DNA of 64,000 nucleotides from positions 67,022,963 through 67,086,962 of the forward strand of contig NC_088173.1 in the NCBI RefSeq assembly GCF_028769735.1. Direction: 5' to 3'. A model generated the notes under the pieces. The model did not search any database, was not told where the DNA came from, and worked only from the letters and a program-made list of their open reading frames with translations. Each line of letters begins with the position of its first letter. Position 1 is the first letter of the stretch. Both the position numbers and the translations under genes were made by a program. Positions 1 to 28,865 of this stretch are shown piece by piece. The DNA is from Zonotrichia leucophrys gambelii (lineage: Eukaryota > Chordata > Aves > Passeriformes > Passerellidae).

Positions 1-482
1 AGTGACAACACAAATGCCATATGCTACATCCAGGGAAAGTGCAGCAAAGTCACTGCCAGCACTGAAAATATCAGAATAAAGGCAAAAATAATATCCTGTG
101 GTCACTTTGCTTTCCTGCCTCCAGCACAGTTGTTTGTGTCCCACATCAACTTCTCCACAGTTTTTTGCTGTAGTTTCAAAGGGTCAGGATGGTCCTGCAC
201 ATGAATTTCCCTCATATTGAACAAACTTCAGAGCCTTTTTGTGCCCAAAATCAGAGGATTTGAGAAACACAGGATTTTTTTTTTTTTTTTTAAGAAAAGT
301 GGGTCCTATAGCACCCTGCACTTCCTGAGGACAAAACCTTGGTTTTGCTTAGTTGTCTTTGTATTTTGCTCCTTAGTTAAACCTGCAAAAGTTGTTCAGC
401 CGAGGCTGTTCAGGAGGGAGCAAACAGCGGAGCAGCTGTGACATCTAGTGGTGTTTGTGGCTGTTACAATGCACGAAAAACC
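1..482. other. Upstream intergenic sequence, no gene recognised
   Basis: AT-rich single-copy-looking DNA with a T run near 270-290. In mammals the gene divergent from SUCLG1 is DNAH6. I looked for dynein heavy-chain exons on the minus strand and saw none here. Confidence 0.4.
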
Positions 483-640
483 CGGGAATCGTGGAATGGT
501 TTGGCTTGGAAGGGACCTTAAAGATCACCTTGTTCTAATCCCTGCCACGGGCAGCAACTCCTCCCACTAAACCAGGCTGGTCAGAGCCTCGTCCTTGAAC
601 AATTCCAGGGATGGGGCAGGCACAGCTTCTCTGGCCAATG
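483..640 (-). mobile_element. CR1 retrotransposon 3' fragment
   Basis: Reads GGAATGGTTTGGCTTGGAAG then GACCTTAAAGATCA, continuing with GCCACGGGCAGC and CAGGGATGGGGCAGGCAC. This is the complement of the CR1 3' untranslated tail, so the element lies on the minus strand, truncated at its 5' side as most CR1 copies are. Confidence 0.85.
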
Positions 641-1479
641 AAAAATATACACTAAATAATATTAAAAATTAAAAATAGGTATACTTAGTGAAAACTGATG
701 TTGTGCTTTAAAGGATAAATAGCCAGAGGGATCTCACAAAGCTCCCAAGACTGCCACTGCAGTGCCTTCACTACTGCTGCTCCAACTTTAACTGCAAAGA
801 TGTGAAAAAATGAGGATTAGCCCCTGTGGATTTAGTTTAGACATTTGGATACATTTTGTAGACATTCAAGAACTAGTCCTGAAGCAAAGGATTTCAGTGG
901 AACATTAACTTGGTCCTGCAGAACTTTGCACACTGACGTTGCTGTGTCAGCAAAATTTCTGCAATTTCTGCAAAATTAAAAACCTCAAATAAAAGTCTTC
1001 CCTTTAGAAAACATCTGGGTTTTTTTAATGTTGTCAGTTACTTTTGCAAGGACAAAGCTGGCTTCAGTGTAACAAGAAATTAGAGCAAATATATTTTTTT
1101 CTTTAGGTGCAAGACAAATCCTGCCATGGAATAAACCTATATTCATATTTAATTCTGGGGCTGTTGAGCCTCCAGAGAAATGGTGGATTCTAGAGAACTC
1201 CTACTCTTCATTGATCCCACAGTGCCTGAAAGGAAAAGAAATTTTAGTGTAAAAAAATTCCAACAGATGTGTTTGTGAAGCTGCTGTGGCCAGCTCTGGG
1301 ATTTCCAGACTGCACATGACCTGTCTGACCACTGAAAATGAGCTGATGGCATCCAGTAAAAGGGAGTAAAGATGTGTAATTTGGCAGCTCAGCACTTCTG
1401 AAGGTGTTGACATACATTCAGATTGGGAGGGCTCTGAGAAACTTGGCGTAGTGCAAGCTGTCCCTGCTCATGACAGGGA
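641..1479. other. Intergenic, nothing recognised
   Basis: AT-rich sequence with no convincing ORF, repeat family or RNA gene that I can identify. Confidence 0.35.
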
Positions 1480-1545
1480 ATTGGCCTAGAGGGCCTTTAA
1501 ATGTTCCTTCCAACCCAAAGCATTCTGTGGCTCTATGATGCAGAA
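1480..1545 (+). mobile_element. Short CR1 3' tail
   Basis: Contains TTCCTTCCAACCCAAAGCATT followed by octamer-like CTGTGGCTCTATGATG, the end of a CR1 in plus orientation. Only the last 65 or so bases remain. Confidence 0.7.
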
Positions 1546-2285
1546 TTGAATAAGAGCTGCAGCCGAGCTTCTCTTTGTGCTTTGTGTGTATGTCTCCAGG
1601 AGAGGTGGGTGAACATCACTGGCACTCAGGGAACAGCCCCAGGACACTGCTGCAGGGACAAGTTCATCCCCTGGGGATAAGAAAAGCCACAGTTCCTGCT
1701 GCAGGAGCCCAGAGCCCTGCCCAGCCCAGCTGTCCTGCAGTGGCCCAACCAATCTCCCTTTGAAATGGCTGATGACAGTGATGGGGAACAGGGCAGAAGG
1801 GAAGGAGCTGGATTTACTGCTCTCCCTGCTGAAGGTGAACACATTGTTCCATGTGTTTGTGACTTCTGGGGACACCAGACCAGACCAGACCTGATCTGTT
1901 GTAGGCTGTGCTACATTTAGCCAGCTTGAGTCCTTCCTCTTGGCTGTGGCTTTTGGATGCTCCCAGTCCTCCCCACTCTATTATTTTCTGATGCTCATGT
2001 TCACAATTATGGCTTTCTTAAACCCTACAGGAGTAAAAAAATATCCTTGCTCCATGACTAATTATGTACAGACACATGGAGCACAGCATTTAAGGGATGC
2101 TGAGGTCAAAAGGAATGTTCTGATTTCCACTGCTGCAGTTCTGGCCCTTAGATGTCAGGGATTTATCAGCTTTCAGCTTAACTCCTGCTGAGATGCACCC
2201 CACAATCCTGAAACCTTAAAAACCAATGTGGCCTCCAGGGAAGAAGACTTGAGTTTATTTATTACACAGGGACTCACTGGTATTC
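1546..2285. other. Intergenic, nothing recognised
   Basis: Moderate GC sequence with several short overlapping reading frames on both strands but no domain, splice pattern or repeat that I recognise. Confidence 0.3.
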
Positions 2286-2376
2286 AGTGGAGTCTTTTTC
2301 AGGGCAAAGAATTAGGGTTGGAATGAAATGGTCTTTAAGGTCCCTTCCAACTCAAACCATTCCATGATTCTATGAA
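2286..2376 (+). mobile_element. Short CR1 3' tail
   Basis: Ends with GGTCCCTTCCAACTCAAACC then ATTCCATGATTCTATG, the CR1 terminal octamer repeats, in plus orientation. It directly abuts the target site duplication of the next solo LTR. Confidence 0.75.
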
Positions 2377-2382
2377 ATTAAC

Positions 2383-2717
2383 TGTCGTAGGAAGGAGACC
2401 AGGACACCAGGTTCATCACAGGTTCACCAGGTTCATCACAGGTCCAACAGGTCCAGTCCACTTTATTGAAGAAAACATCAAACACTTATACAGCAAATAA
2501 TAAGCTTATAAATATTCTGTAAGCCAAGCAATCTATTGGTTAAACTATACCATGAACTCTTCCTCATTCCTTAGGGGTTCCATCTCTCTTTTCTCATGTC
2601 TCTTTCACTATTTGTTATTATACTACAGCTAGGCCCAAGGACTTGGTGCAGGTGCAGGACTTGGAATTAGCCACGGCTTTGTAATTTTCCAGTCTCTTTT
2701 CAGCTAAATTCCCAACA
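2383..2717 (-). mobile_element. Solo LTR, 335 bp, with 6-bp target site duplication
   Basis: The unit starts TGTCGTAGG and ends TTCCCAACA and is flanked on both sides by ATTAAC (2377-2382 and 2718-2723). TTTATT at 2462-2467 is the complement of a poly(A) signal, so the LTR is on the minus strand. A short internal direct repeat of CAGGTTCATCA/CAGGTTCACCA type lies near 2409-2445. The 6-bp duplication suggests a class II (ERVK-like) element. No internal retroviral sequence is adjacent. Confidence 0.85.
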
Positions 2718-2723
2718 ATTAAC

Positions 2724-4586
2724 AGCCAAACTCAATTCCTGAGAGCAGGGGGACAAGCCATGGCCAGAGGCTTTTCTGGCACATGCATTTCAAGGAACTT
2801 GCATCCCATTCTGCTCCTGCTTCTTCCAGGGTGACAGAGGCTTTGCAGGATCCTGTATCCCGTTCCAACACCAGGAAAACCCCATGCAGGGTCTCTGAGA
2901 ACAGAATTTGTCCCAATCTGCTGTTTTCCCTTTGTGAACCCCTCCCATCTTCAGGTCTGCTTCACTCCTCGTTACCAGCAGTGCAACCTGATGATCTGGA
3001 CGTGCAGCTCTGCAGGGTGGGACCTTTCCCAGCTCTGTGGGGCAGCCCCAGGTCTGACACCCCTGTTTTCAATAAACCACATCGCTGTGCTTGGCTGCCC
3101 TGTGTCCAGCAGGGACAAAGGCAGTGGGAGGTGAATGGCTGCAGCCCAGTGAACTGCCACAAAAACCCATCAAATGTCAAGTATTTCTCTAAGACCTGGA
3201 GCTGCTGAAGCATTTCTGGCAGAATTTACTGAATAAAATGAGTAAGCTCTGATAAGCCTCTGATATGTGACAGAGCAGACTTGGTTCAAATCACAGAGCA
3301 AAGGAAAAAAACCCATTTAGACGAAGATCACCACAAGTCTTTGGCAGCATCTCCCTTCCAGGAGAAATCCAAGCCATGATGGACCTGAAAGGATCATTTT
3401 GGGGCTGGCAGGCTGCAGGTGTCCATCCTTGGGACTTCCCACTGAAGCGCTTCCGATGTTGGTGTTGTGACCACAGTTGGTGCCAAGCTGAAATCTGATC
3501 TCCTGCTTGTGAAGCACGGTAGAAATGTCAGCCTCTTTAGAAATACCGAGCCACAGCTCAGGGGATGAGGGGTAGGGTTTGTGTGCTTCTTTATTTTCAT
3601 TCGGCATTAATTATACTGAGCCCCCCAAAGTAACTATACTAATAGTACCACAAAAGTTTGCAGGGTTTTTCAGAATCAAAATATAAAATTTGTTTGCTGA
3701 AAGCATAATGGGGACTGCATAGAACAGAGCAAGCTGGATGATCCTTTTCTTGCTCCACCTACACCCTCCCTGCCATGACTCTCCACTGGTCCTTATCTCT
3801 GCTCTCTGGAGTTACAGAACTCCCAGTAAAGTTAATTTCTAACTAATTCCTTAGCAGATGCTCTCAGCCATAGCTCTGTTACTGAAAACCACAGGCTGCA
3901 GGTTAAAAATAAAGCAGGTTAAAGCACAAGTATGGCTAATCCCTCCAGAGGGAATCCTCAGCTTTGAATTTCTCTGTGCCCTTTTCAAAGGAAAGGAGAG
4001 CAGTGGTCCAGCTCCTCCCAGTCACTTTCCAGGGCTGAAATGTTGGGATTATTTTTACTTAGAGCCTATAAATTAAAGTATAGAAACCCACAAACTTGTC
4101 TGTTTTTAGAAAGGTCAGTTCCCCTTAGCTGCCGGAAGCTGGAGAGATGTGAGGCCAGGTTTAGCTCCACACTTGGGTTCCTGCCTTGATTCCAGGCAGA
4201 TGGTGGGGAATGATCAATTTGTTTGCACATCCCTAAGCTCCAGTGATAGGAGATGGTAAAGCCACTACAGCTAATAAGACTCATGAGGATTTCAGGCTGC
4301 TGGGCTGTTTTATTGAGGGTAAGGTTGGACATCAGCTCAGATCAGACATCAGACAGCAATCAGACATCAGCTGATGCCAGAAATGTAGGTCCAGAGCCAT
4401 TGCTGAGGTGAGTAAGGGCTAAAGCAGCTCAAGAACTTGTCCCAGGTTTAGCAATTCCCTAAATACAGGTTTCCCCTCCAAGGATGCCTTTCCTGCTAAA
4501 CCCTCCCTGTGGAACCTGCATTGGTCAATGGGATGTCTTTTAGCTCTGGCCAGCACCAGGAGACAAACCTGCTTCAGATTCTGAAT
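2724..4586. other. Intergenic, nothing recognised
   Basis: No repeat family or exon stands out. Reading frames up to 141 codons (2783-3208) lack recognisable domains and overlap frames on the other strand. Confidence 0.3.
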
Positions 4587-4592
4587 GGAAAT

Positions 4593-5039
4593 TGTCGGAG
4601 AATTTTGCTCAGAAATGGCTTAAAAGGCAGCTGTGAGGAGCAAATTCTCACAGCCTGTTTCTGTAAACAGCAGAAGTTCTCAGGTTGTTTTTAATAACGA
4701 GTAAATATCTTGTCCTTGGATCAGGTATGGGAAAGCAAAAGTGACAAACATGAAGGCCTTGAGAACCTTGCATACCAGGGTTCTCAGACAGTTTTCTCAT
4801 AACAGGTAAACATTCTATCTTTGGCTGTTTTGGGAAAGTAAAAGTAAGTTTTGAGAACACGAATCTTGGTATTGAAAACAAAAGGAGGGGTTGGTGTGTA
4901 ATCTCTGACCTATCGTGAGCTCGGATTTTGCAATATGCATGAAGTGAATTAACACTGTTATAAAAGGTGTCTGATTTGGTCCATAAATCGAAGTCGATGC
5001 TGATCAACAAAGGTGGGTCGTCTTCCTTCGCTTTCAACA
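4593..5039 (+). mobile_element. Solo LTR family A, copy 1, 447 bp
   Basis: Starts TGTCGGAG, ends CTTTCAACA, and is flanked by perfect GGAAAT duplications at 4587-4592 and 5040-5045. A TATA box (TATAAAAG, 4959-4966) gives plus orientation. A second copy of the same family lies at 14515-14926. There are no internal retroviral genes. Reading frames on the complement of this LTR, including one of 180 codons, are shadows. Confidence 0.92.
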
Positions 5040-5189
5040 GGAAATTCAGGGGGGTCTTTGATGCTGTTAAATACCTGCCCACAAAGTCCATTTTTTGGCT
5101 GTACCAACTGTGCAGTTTGTACAGATGCCAGGCTGAACACAACCTGAAGTTTTTTAATATGTTATGGATCAAGTGTGTGACTCCTGCCA

Positions 5190-5420
5190 CAGAGTTACAG
5201 ATTGGTTTGGGTCGGAAGGGACATTAAAAACCATCCAGGTCCAACCCCTGCCATGGGTGGGGACACCTCCCACTAGACCTCAGAGCCCCATCAGGTCTGG
5301 TCTCAAACACTTCCAGGGATGGGGAATTCACAGCTTTTTGGGCAACAGGATTATCCCAAAGGATTTCTGCCTGGTGGGAAGCTCACCACAATGTTTGTGG
5401 CTGCAGTCCTAGGACAGTGA
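5190..5420 (-). mobile_element. CR1 3' fragment
   Basis: Reads GATTGGTTTGGGTCGGAAGG then CCAACCCCTGCCATGGGTGG and CTCCCACTAGACC, the complement of a CR1 tail. It lies on the minus strand, 5' truncated. Confidence 0.85.
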
Positions 5421-6387
5421 GCAATCCTTGGGCCACTAGAACTGGGTCTGGCCTGAGCTTTGTGAGGCAGCCCCTGTCACTGCTACCTGAGTGTTGATAA
5501 TTGCTGCATTGTTTCTCCCTGGGCTGAATGGGTTCTTTCTAGGCAGTTAATAAATCAGCAAAATTAATGTTGGTGGGACAGAGTGTTCTCTGACAGGAAC
5601 CAAACCACAGCATTAAAAAAATTGAAAATAAGTTTATTTTTCCTCAATTCCATGTATGTCTGGCCAATTAGATATTGTACAGCTTGTTTCTATACCTTGA
5701 AACTTCAACAGTTACAGTGACGATGCCTTGCATTCATATTAATTACAGAATCAAGACTCCATACACAGTAAGGTTTTTAAAGAAAAGGACTGAAGAAATG
5801 TTTCTGCTACTGAGGTTTAAAAAAACCAAGCCATCAAACCAACAACTCCTACCCTCATCTGACATGATCCTACTAAAAACACTAAAAAAAGTGAAATGTT
5901 TCTCTATACAGAATGGCGATGCATTGGCAGCTAACTCAAATTGTCTATCTCCACAGGTCTTAGTGAAAGCCTCAAGGAAAAATTGATTTGGAAATGGATC
6001 CAGGTATAAATCTTTTAGTAGTGAAGATGTTGCTTATAAAACCAGTGTGTGTGTGTCCTCCTAAGGGGAAACTTCATGAGAAGCTTAACATTTGGATGCT
6101 TCATAAATTACAGCCTCCTTCCAACTTCAGTTTTAGGGACACAATTAATTGATAAATCAGGAAGAAATCAGAGTATGACTTTGCTTGTTTATTTTTGCTC
6201 TGAAGCAATACTTTGTCTCTTCCCAGCCACTCCCATAGCCCTCCCCACCCCATCTATGCCCATAAATACACAATTATTTGTACTGGTTATATTTACAGGA
6301 ATGTTTCTGGAGGCAGCTGATGGCATGGGTTGGATCAGGTAACACACTGTGGTTCCTCCCAACCTGACCCATCCTGTGAGGTGATGG
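5421..6387. other. Intergenic, nothing recognised
   Basis: AT-rich sequence. A 103-codon frame (5675-5986) has no domain I recognise. No repeat family is evident. Confidence 0.3.
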
Positions 6388-7255
6388 AGTCACAGAATCA
6401 CAGAACAAACTGAGTTAAAAGGGACCCCCAAGGACATCCAATGCAGCCCCTGGCCCTGCACAGCCCCATGCCCAGAGCATTGTCCAAACAGCCCTGAGCT
6501 CTGCCAGGCTGGTGCTGTGCCCACTGCCCTGGGGAGCCTGGGCAGGGCCCAGCCACCCTCTGGGGCAGAACCTTTTCCTGATATCCCACACAAACCTCCC
6601 CTGGCACAGCTTCAGGCCATCCCTCAGTGCTGGCACTGTCACCACAGAGCAGGGATCGGTGTCTGTCCCTCCTGTTCCCCTCAGGAGGAATTTGTGACTG
6701 CACTGAGGTCTCCTCTCTGTCCCCTCCAGCCTGAACAGCCCCAGCGCCCTCAGCCTCTCCTCACACGGCTTCCCCTGCAGGCCCTTCACCCTCCCCGTGC
6801 CCTCCTTTGGGCACTCTCTGACAGTTTGATGTTTTTGTTACCTTGTGGCACCCAGAGCTGCCCCAGCACTCGAGGTGAGGCCGCCCCAGCCCCAGCAGAG
6901 CGGGACAATCCCTGCCTTGCCCGGCCGGCCATGCTGGGCCTGATGTCCCCAGCACAGGGATGTCCCTCCTGGCTGCCAGGGCCCTGCTGGCTCACCTGCA
7001 GCTTTCCCCTGCCCAGAGCCCCAGGTCCCTTTCCCTGGCACTGCCCTCCAGCCCCGCACTCCCCAGGCTGTCCGTACACCCAGGGCTGCTCCATCCCAGG
7101 GGCAGAATGCGGCACTTTCCCTGCTGAACCTCACATGGTTGGTGATTGCCCAGCCCTCACATTTGCTGAGGTCTCTCTGCAGGGCCTCCCTGCCTTTAAT
7201 GGAGTCCACAGCTCCCCGCAGTCACCGTCCCTGGCGGTGTTTGAGGCCAGACTGC
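6388..7255 (-). mobile_element. Long CR1 fragment next to the SUCLG1 promoter
   Basis: Begins with CACAGAATCACAGAACAAAC (complement of the CR1 3' octamers) and continues for about 870 bases through TGGGGAGCCTGGGCAGGGCC, CTTCAGGCCATCCCT and TGAGGTCTCTCTGCAGGGCC, typical of the complement of a CR1 tail and the end of its ORF2. It is the longest CR1 in the window. A 138-base part is repeated without visible difference at 46380-46517. Its upstream end is about 170 bases from the SUCLG1 start codon. Confidence 0.88.
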
Positions 7256-7422
7256 CGCGTCCCTACCGGTGCCGGGTGGCGGCGTGGACTCGCTGATCCC
7301 GGAGTCCTTCCCCACCCTCATGGCTCCCGTGCCTACAACACCCAGAAGGCGCCGCGGAGCCGCTTCCGCCGCCGGGGCGGGCCGAGCTCGGGGCCGCCGC
7401 CGCCGTCATTGCGGAGGGGACG

Positions 7423-24848
<17,426 letters not shown>

Positions 24849-25075
24849 GAGAAGACACTTTGGAATACTTTCTCCAAAACACCAGTGCAGCACCCGGCCT
24901 CCGCTTATCTTTTGTCTGCTAATCTTCAGTTGCCCCAATGTCTTGACATTGGTCAATGAATTTGACTGGGAAGCCAGAAACCTCCTGGCTAAACCTGTTT
25001 TGGTGTCTCCTTGTTTCAGACATTGTCACCCTGTTGTAAATCACAGCAAATTAATAAATCTACTACTAAATCTGA
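24849..25075 (+). other. SUCLG1: SUCLG1 3' untranslated region (proximal form)
   Basis: The sequence from the stop codon to just beyond the first AATAAA shows no repeat and is likely the 3' UTR, about 225 bases long. Its right end is estimated from the usual 10-30 base distance to cleavage. A longer form reaching about 25945 is possible. Confidence 0.6.
25053..25058 (+). terminator. Proximal poly(A) signal of SUCLG1
   Basis: Canonical AATAAA, 205 bases after the stop codon. The downstream 40 bases are only moderately U-rich. Confidence 0.6.
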
Positions 25076-26968
25076 TCCATCCTTTGAATTCCTGAAGCAG
25101 AGCCGTTTCTTCGGTCATCATAAACAAAATCTTTTGTAACTTAAGCACTGCCCCTTTTTAAGGTGAAGCTGCTTGTAGGGCTGCTTTTAAGGATCGAGGC
25201 ACTGACTTTATGCACATCCCACACTTTGGTTTATTTTTAAGAAGTGCAGTCCTGCTCGTTGGTTGCTGGCCAGTACCTTTGAACAATAGGCCAAAGTTTC
25301 CGTCCATTAAACCAAAGCTGCTGGATCTGGAGGGATTGGTGTTGATCCACGTAGCTGGAGATGCCTGAGGTCCAGACTTTCTCTTCAAGGCTGATTAGCC
25401 ATGCACAGTGCAGTCCTCTACTGCCAAGGAGTTCTGTTTGTTGTGTATAAAATGCAATTGTTACTGATAAAAATTAATATAATTTCACATGCAAAATATA
25501 TATTCAAAATTGTCTGTAACTATGAAGATGATTTGGTCTTTAGCTGACTTTACCCTGATTTCCACTTCATCTTAACTAGCATTGCACTGCTTGTATTCTG
25601 AAATGCAAATAACAATGGGACATAGAGAGCAATTATTATTCTCTAGAAAAGAACATAATAAGGTAACTTTCTTGTTAACCACTCCCAGCACTGTAATGGA
25701 TACTCCCTTTTTTTTTTACTGTGGATATAGCCCAAGTATTGTGCCTATAAATGTTGCAAGTTTCATCAGGATGGGTTAAACCCCAGATTGCTTTATGTAG
25801 AGGACTGAAAGTTGATGTAAGCTGGCACTTGTTTAAAGCTAACCTTGTGTCCCATAAAGGTGCTGTTACGAAAACCTGCGTTGTTATTTATTTAAAACTG
25901 TTCTTGGTTTTCCTACTCAAATAAATCCCTGTGGAATTTCTCTTCCTGAAGCAAGCAGGTGTGTCACTGCTGACATTTGCAGCTCCTGGAGCTAAGCCCT
26001 GGTGAAGTGCATGAGGGACAGGTCACATCTGTGCACACCAAAGGTGTATTCATGCACTTGATGTGTGGTCTGGCACCAGCCAGGTGCTCCAGCCTTGGCA
26101 CACAGGTGCTGCATTGTTCACCTGGGCATGATGGACTGAAAGGAACCTGACCCCCTGTCCCTGGGCAGCTGAAAGCAGCATTGAGCAGTACACCATTTGA
26201 TGGAGCCTGTGACAGCAGAGAAGGTGTTTTTTACTAGATCTGCTCAGTTTGGTGGTGGTGCTTGTTTTAATCTGGAGCAGAATGACTGATGGGTGCCCTT
26301 TGGAGACACAGCACTGCTAAATTGTCTCAGTCTGTGCAAGAGTGCAATTCCTCAGCACTGAGTGTCGGGGAACTGCAGGCATTCTTATGAGCCTGATAAC
26401 CAGAGTAACTCATGGCAGTGCTGTGCTGGTGGCCTTTGGGATGGGCAGTGCTCTGAGGAACTGCCTGAATTTCATCCCTGTAGCAGGTGCTGTTTGATTT
26501 GCATCCAGCCTTTGCTCTGAGGAGCCTTCACAGAGACTGACTGAGGTGAGTGGTGGGGATATTTCAGAATATAGGGTAAATAAATAATACACAATCCTGA
26601 AATTATCTGCCCCTTCCTCCTTTCCTGCCTGGGCTCTGTGAGCCATAGAGCCCTGGGATTGAATGTGTGATGGAGGTGATTCCATGATACAGGAATTAAA
26701 ACCTGTTAGGTTCCATTGTTAGAGAGAGGTTACTTCAGGATGTTCTCTCTCCTTGTATCTCTGTTGAGTCTGGCTTAGTGTTGAACTGACCTGAAATCAA
26801 TGCCAGCAATTTTGGAAAATACTCAGAAATGCTGCAACTCTTTCAATCTTCTAAAGGAATTTGTCAGCTTGTCCCGCTTGAACTTGAGGTACAAACAAGA
26901 TCTTTTCCTAGAAGTGGAATCTGAGAGTTTTGCTCAAGTTAAAAACCTCAGGGAGATTGCTCAGAGTT
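25076..26968. other. Sequence downstream of SUCLG1, no repeat recognised
   Basis: May include a longer SUCLG1 3' UTR to about 25945. A 76-codon minus-strand frame at 25158-25388 looks protein-like in composition but has no family I recognise and falls in the possible UTR. Confidence 0.35.
25920..25925 (+). terminator. Possible distal poly(A) signal of SUCLG1
   Basis: Canonical AATAAA about 1.07 kb after the stop codon, followed within about 35 bases by a GTGTGT-containing stretch suited to cleavage-factor binding. No LTR or CR1 lies between it and the proximal signal, so a longer 3' UTR is possible. Confidence 0.35.
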
Positions 26969-26974
26969 GCACCA

Positions 26975-27255
26975 TGTGGAGGGATAGAATGTAAGAAAAT
27001 AAAGATAGTGCAGAAGGAAATCTCACACCTGAGGAGTTGCAGCTGTACTAATCACCAAAGATTAGGAACAGGCCTGCCCTTAACAGGCCACAGCTGTGTC
27101 CAATAAGGATGAGTGCTATAAAAGAGTGGGTTAGCTGGGTGAGGAGAGATAGAGTTTATTGGTTGTGCTGTGAAGAAAAAGGAGTCAGTGCTGTGAGGAG
27201 ATGCCCATGAGAAATCAGTGAGAAGGCATGAGACTTTTGCAATCAGATGACAACA
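26975..27255 (+). mobile_element. Solo LTR family D, copy 1, 281 bp
   Basis: Starts TGTGGAGGGATAG and ends CAGATGACAACA, with perfect GCACCA at 26969-26974 and 27256-27261. CCAATAAGG (27099) and TATAAAAGA (27117-27125) form a promoter-like pair in plus orientation. The reverse-oriented second copy is at 60313-60584. Confidence 0.9.
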
Positions 27256-27261
27256 GCACCA

Positions 27262-27415
27262 GGGTTGTGTTTTGTTTGTTTGTTTGATGTGTGTGTGTAT
27301 GGTGTGTTTGGGGTTTTTTGTTGTTTGTTTTTGTTGGTTTGCCTTGTTAGGATTTTTTTTGGGTGTTTGGGTTTTTTTATGGGGTTTTCCTGGTTTTTTT
27401 TTTTTTTTGGTAGCT
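27262..27415. repeat. G/T-rich low-complexity tract
   Basis: About 150 bases almost only of G and T on the plus strand (TTTGTTTGTTTG, TGTGTGTGTA, long T runs), starting directly after the right duplication of the family D LTR. Frames within it (for example 27052-27468 minus) are artefacts of the composition. Confidence 0.85.
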
Positions 27416-27469
27416 CCAGGTCCCCCCTGATGTTTGTTGGACCTGCTGACCATCCATAGCTCACTCACA

Positions 27470-28350
27470 GAACTCAGACCCAGACAATTCTCTGCTACTC
27501 AGAACATCCAAAAGCTTTCATTAAATCTGAATTTACTTCTGCAGCAGTTACATGATCTCAAAAGAAAAGGCAAGAGATGACTCTCTGTTTACAAGGCCAC
27601 ATATATTTCTAGGACTGGGAGTAAATCTGTGTTTCTGTGCTGTAATGAGCAACCACAGAGCAGTGCTGGTGCTGGGAGCAGAATCCTGTAACGATGTCTG
27701 TGCTGTGCAGATACATAACTGAGGGTCTCTTAAAACCGGTTTTGTTGCTGTAAAAGGCAGCACAGCAAATTTATAGCTTCCAGCACACCTGTAACATTAT
27801 GAGACAGCTGCTTTAAAAAACCCCACCAGCCTCCCAGCCTGCTCCTTTCCTTTTGCTGTTTTGCTCTCTAGGTGGCAGGTTTTGACTCCAAAACATGGGT
27901 TTGGCTCAAAGTGTGCTGGAGAAATAAAAGATGGCAGCAAACCACTGCCACTTTATTCTTTCTCTGTGTTAGATTGATTTATGTCCATATCTGTTTGAAT
28001 GAGTTGGAGAGAGGTGTTAAAGAGCCTGCCTGGTTTCCTCATGGTATTCTCACTACACTCATGATGTTGAAATGTTTCCTTGTTTTGTTGATATATGTTA
28101 TCTGAAATGTGTGACTTTGGCAGTCAAATGGGACCTGCCTTAGAGAAATACCTGCCTTCATTCTGAAACAGGCAAGAAATGGCTCAGACTGTTTCTTCAA
28201 GGGCTTAGCAAGTCTGACTGTACTTTTTTTCCCTTTTATTCACTTGTTTGCTGCTTGGAAGAGAACCATCCTCAGTGCTGCTGTGTCCACCAGGCTGTGT
28301 GAGCTCCAGGGCAATGGGTCAGCTGTGCCCTCAGGGCCAGCTGGGTTTAG
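27470..28350. other. Intergenic, nothing recognised
   Basis: No repeat or exon recognised. Confidence 0.3.
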
Positions 28351-28354
28351 TTGG

Positions 28355-28422
28355 ACCAACCCAGTCTTGTTGGAGGTTGGAGTGGAACTGGATGATCCTC
28401 TGAGGTCCCTTCCAACCCAAAC
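28355..28422 (+). mobile_element. CR1 3' tail, left part, split by an LTR
   Basis: GAACTGGATGATCCTCTGAG and TCCCTTCCAACCCAAAC form a plus-strand CR1 tail that stops at 28422 and resumes with CCATTCTGTGGTTCCCTGAT at about 28838. Confidence 0.8.
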
Positions 28423-28831
28423 TGTCACTGACATATTTTCTGAAAAATCCCCTTGCCCAGGAGTTTTCTCCTGGAAAGCTGAGAAGCCTCAGAGAAAAAG
28501 GAAAACTAGATTACCTCATTTGCTTCTCCTGTGTTTTGCTGCTTTGGAATGTGGTTTGGAGATTGTTTATGCAACAGGTGGTTGTTTCATGTGAATTGTT
28601 TTAACTTAATGACCAATCACAGTCAGGCTGTGTCAGGACTCTGGAAGGAGTCAGGAGTTTTCATTAATATCTTTTAACCTTCTGTCTGTATCCTTTCTCT
28701 ATTCTTTAGTATAGTTTTAATATAGCATTCTTTAATATAATATAGATCATAAAATAATAAATTAGCCTTCTGAGAACATGGAGTCAGATTCATCATTCCT
28801 CCCAACGATGGGGGACCCAGAAAACTCCACA
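28423..28831 (+). mobile_element. Solo LTR, diverged relative of family B, 409 bp, nested in a CR1
   Basis: Starts TGTCACTGACATATTTTC and ends AAAACTCCACA. It shares GACCAATCACAGTCAGGC, TTAGTATAGTTTTAATATA and AATAAATTAGCCTTCTGAG with family B in plus orientation. The flanks CCCAAAC and CCCTGAC are an imperfect duplication with two mismatches. It interrupts the CR1 tail just before its terminal octamers. Confidence 0.75.
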
Positions 28832-28837
28832 CCCTGA

Positions 28838-28865
28838 CCATTCTGTGGTTCCCTGATTCGGGGCC
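28838..28865 (+). mobile_element. CR1 terminal octamers, right part
   Basis: CCATTCTGTGGTTCCCTGAT is the end of the CR1 that begins at 28355, displaced by the LTR insertion. Confidence 0.7.

Noticed and set aside
4648..5190. 180-codon minus-strand reading frame
   Set aside because: It lies almost entirely on the complement of a solo LTR with clear ends, has no recognisable domain, and is not kept open in the second family A copy.
1..6387. Possible exons of DNAH6, the usual divergent neighbour of SUCLG1
   Set aside because: I found no dynein heavy-chain motif on the minus strand here; the gene, if present, lies further upstream.
6517..7296. 259-codon plus-strand frame
   Set aside because: It is the complement of a GC-rich CR1 and has no independent support.
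25158..25388. 76-codon minus-strand frame with protein-like composition
   Set aside because: No family recognised, no splice context, and it overlaps the possible distal SUCLG1 3' UTR on the other strand.
27052..27468. Lys/Thr/Asn-rich minus-strand frame of 138 codons
   Set aside because: It is the translation of the complement of the G/T tract next to a solo LTR.
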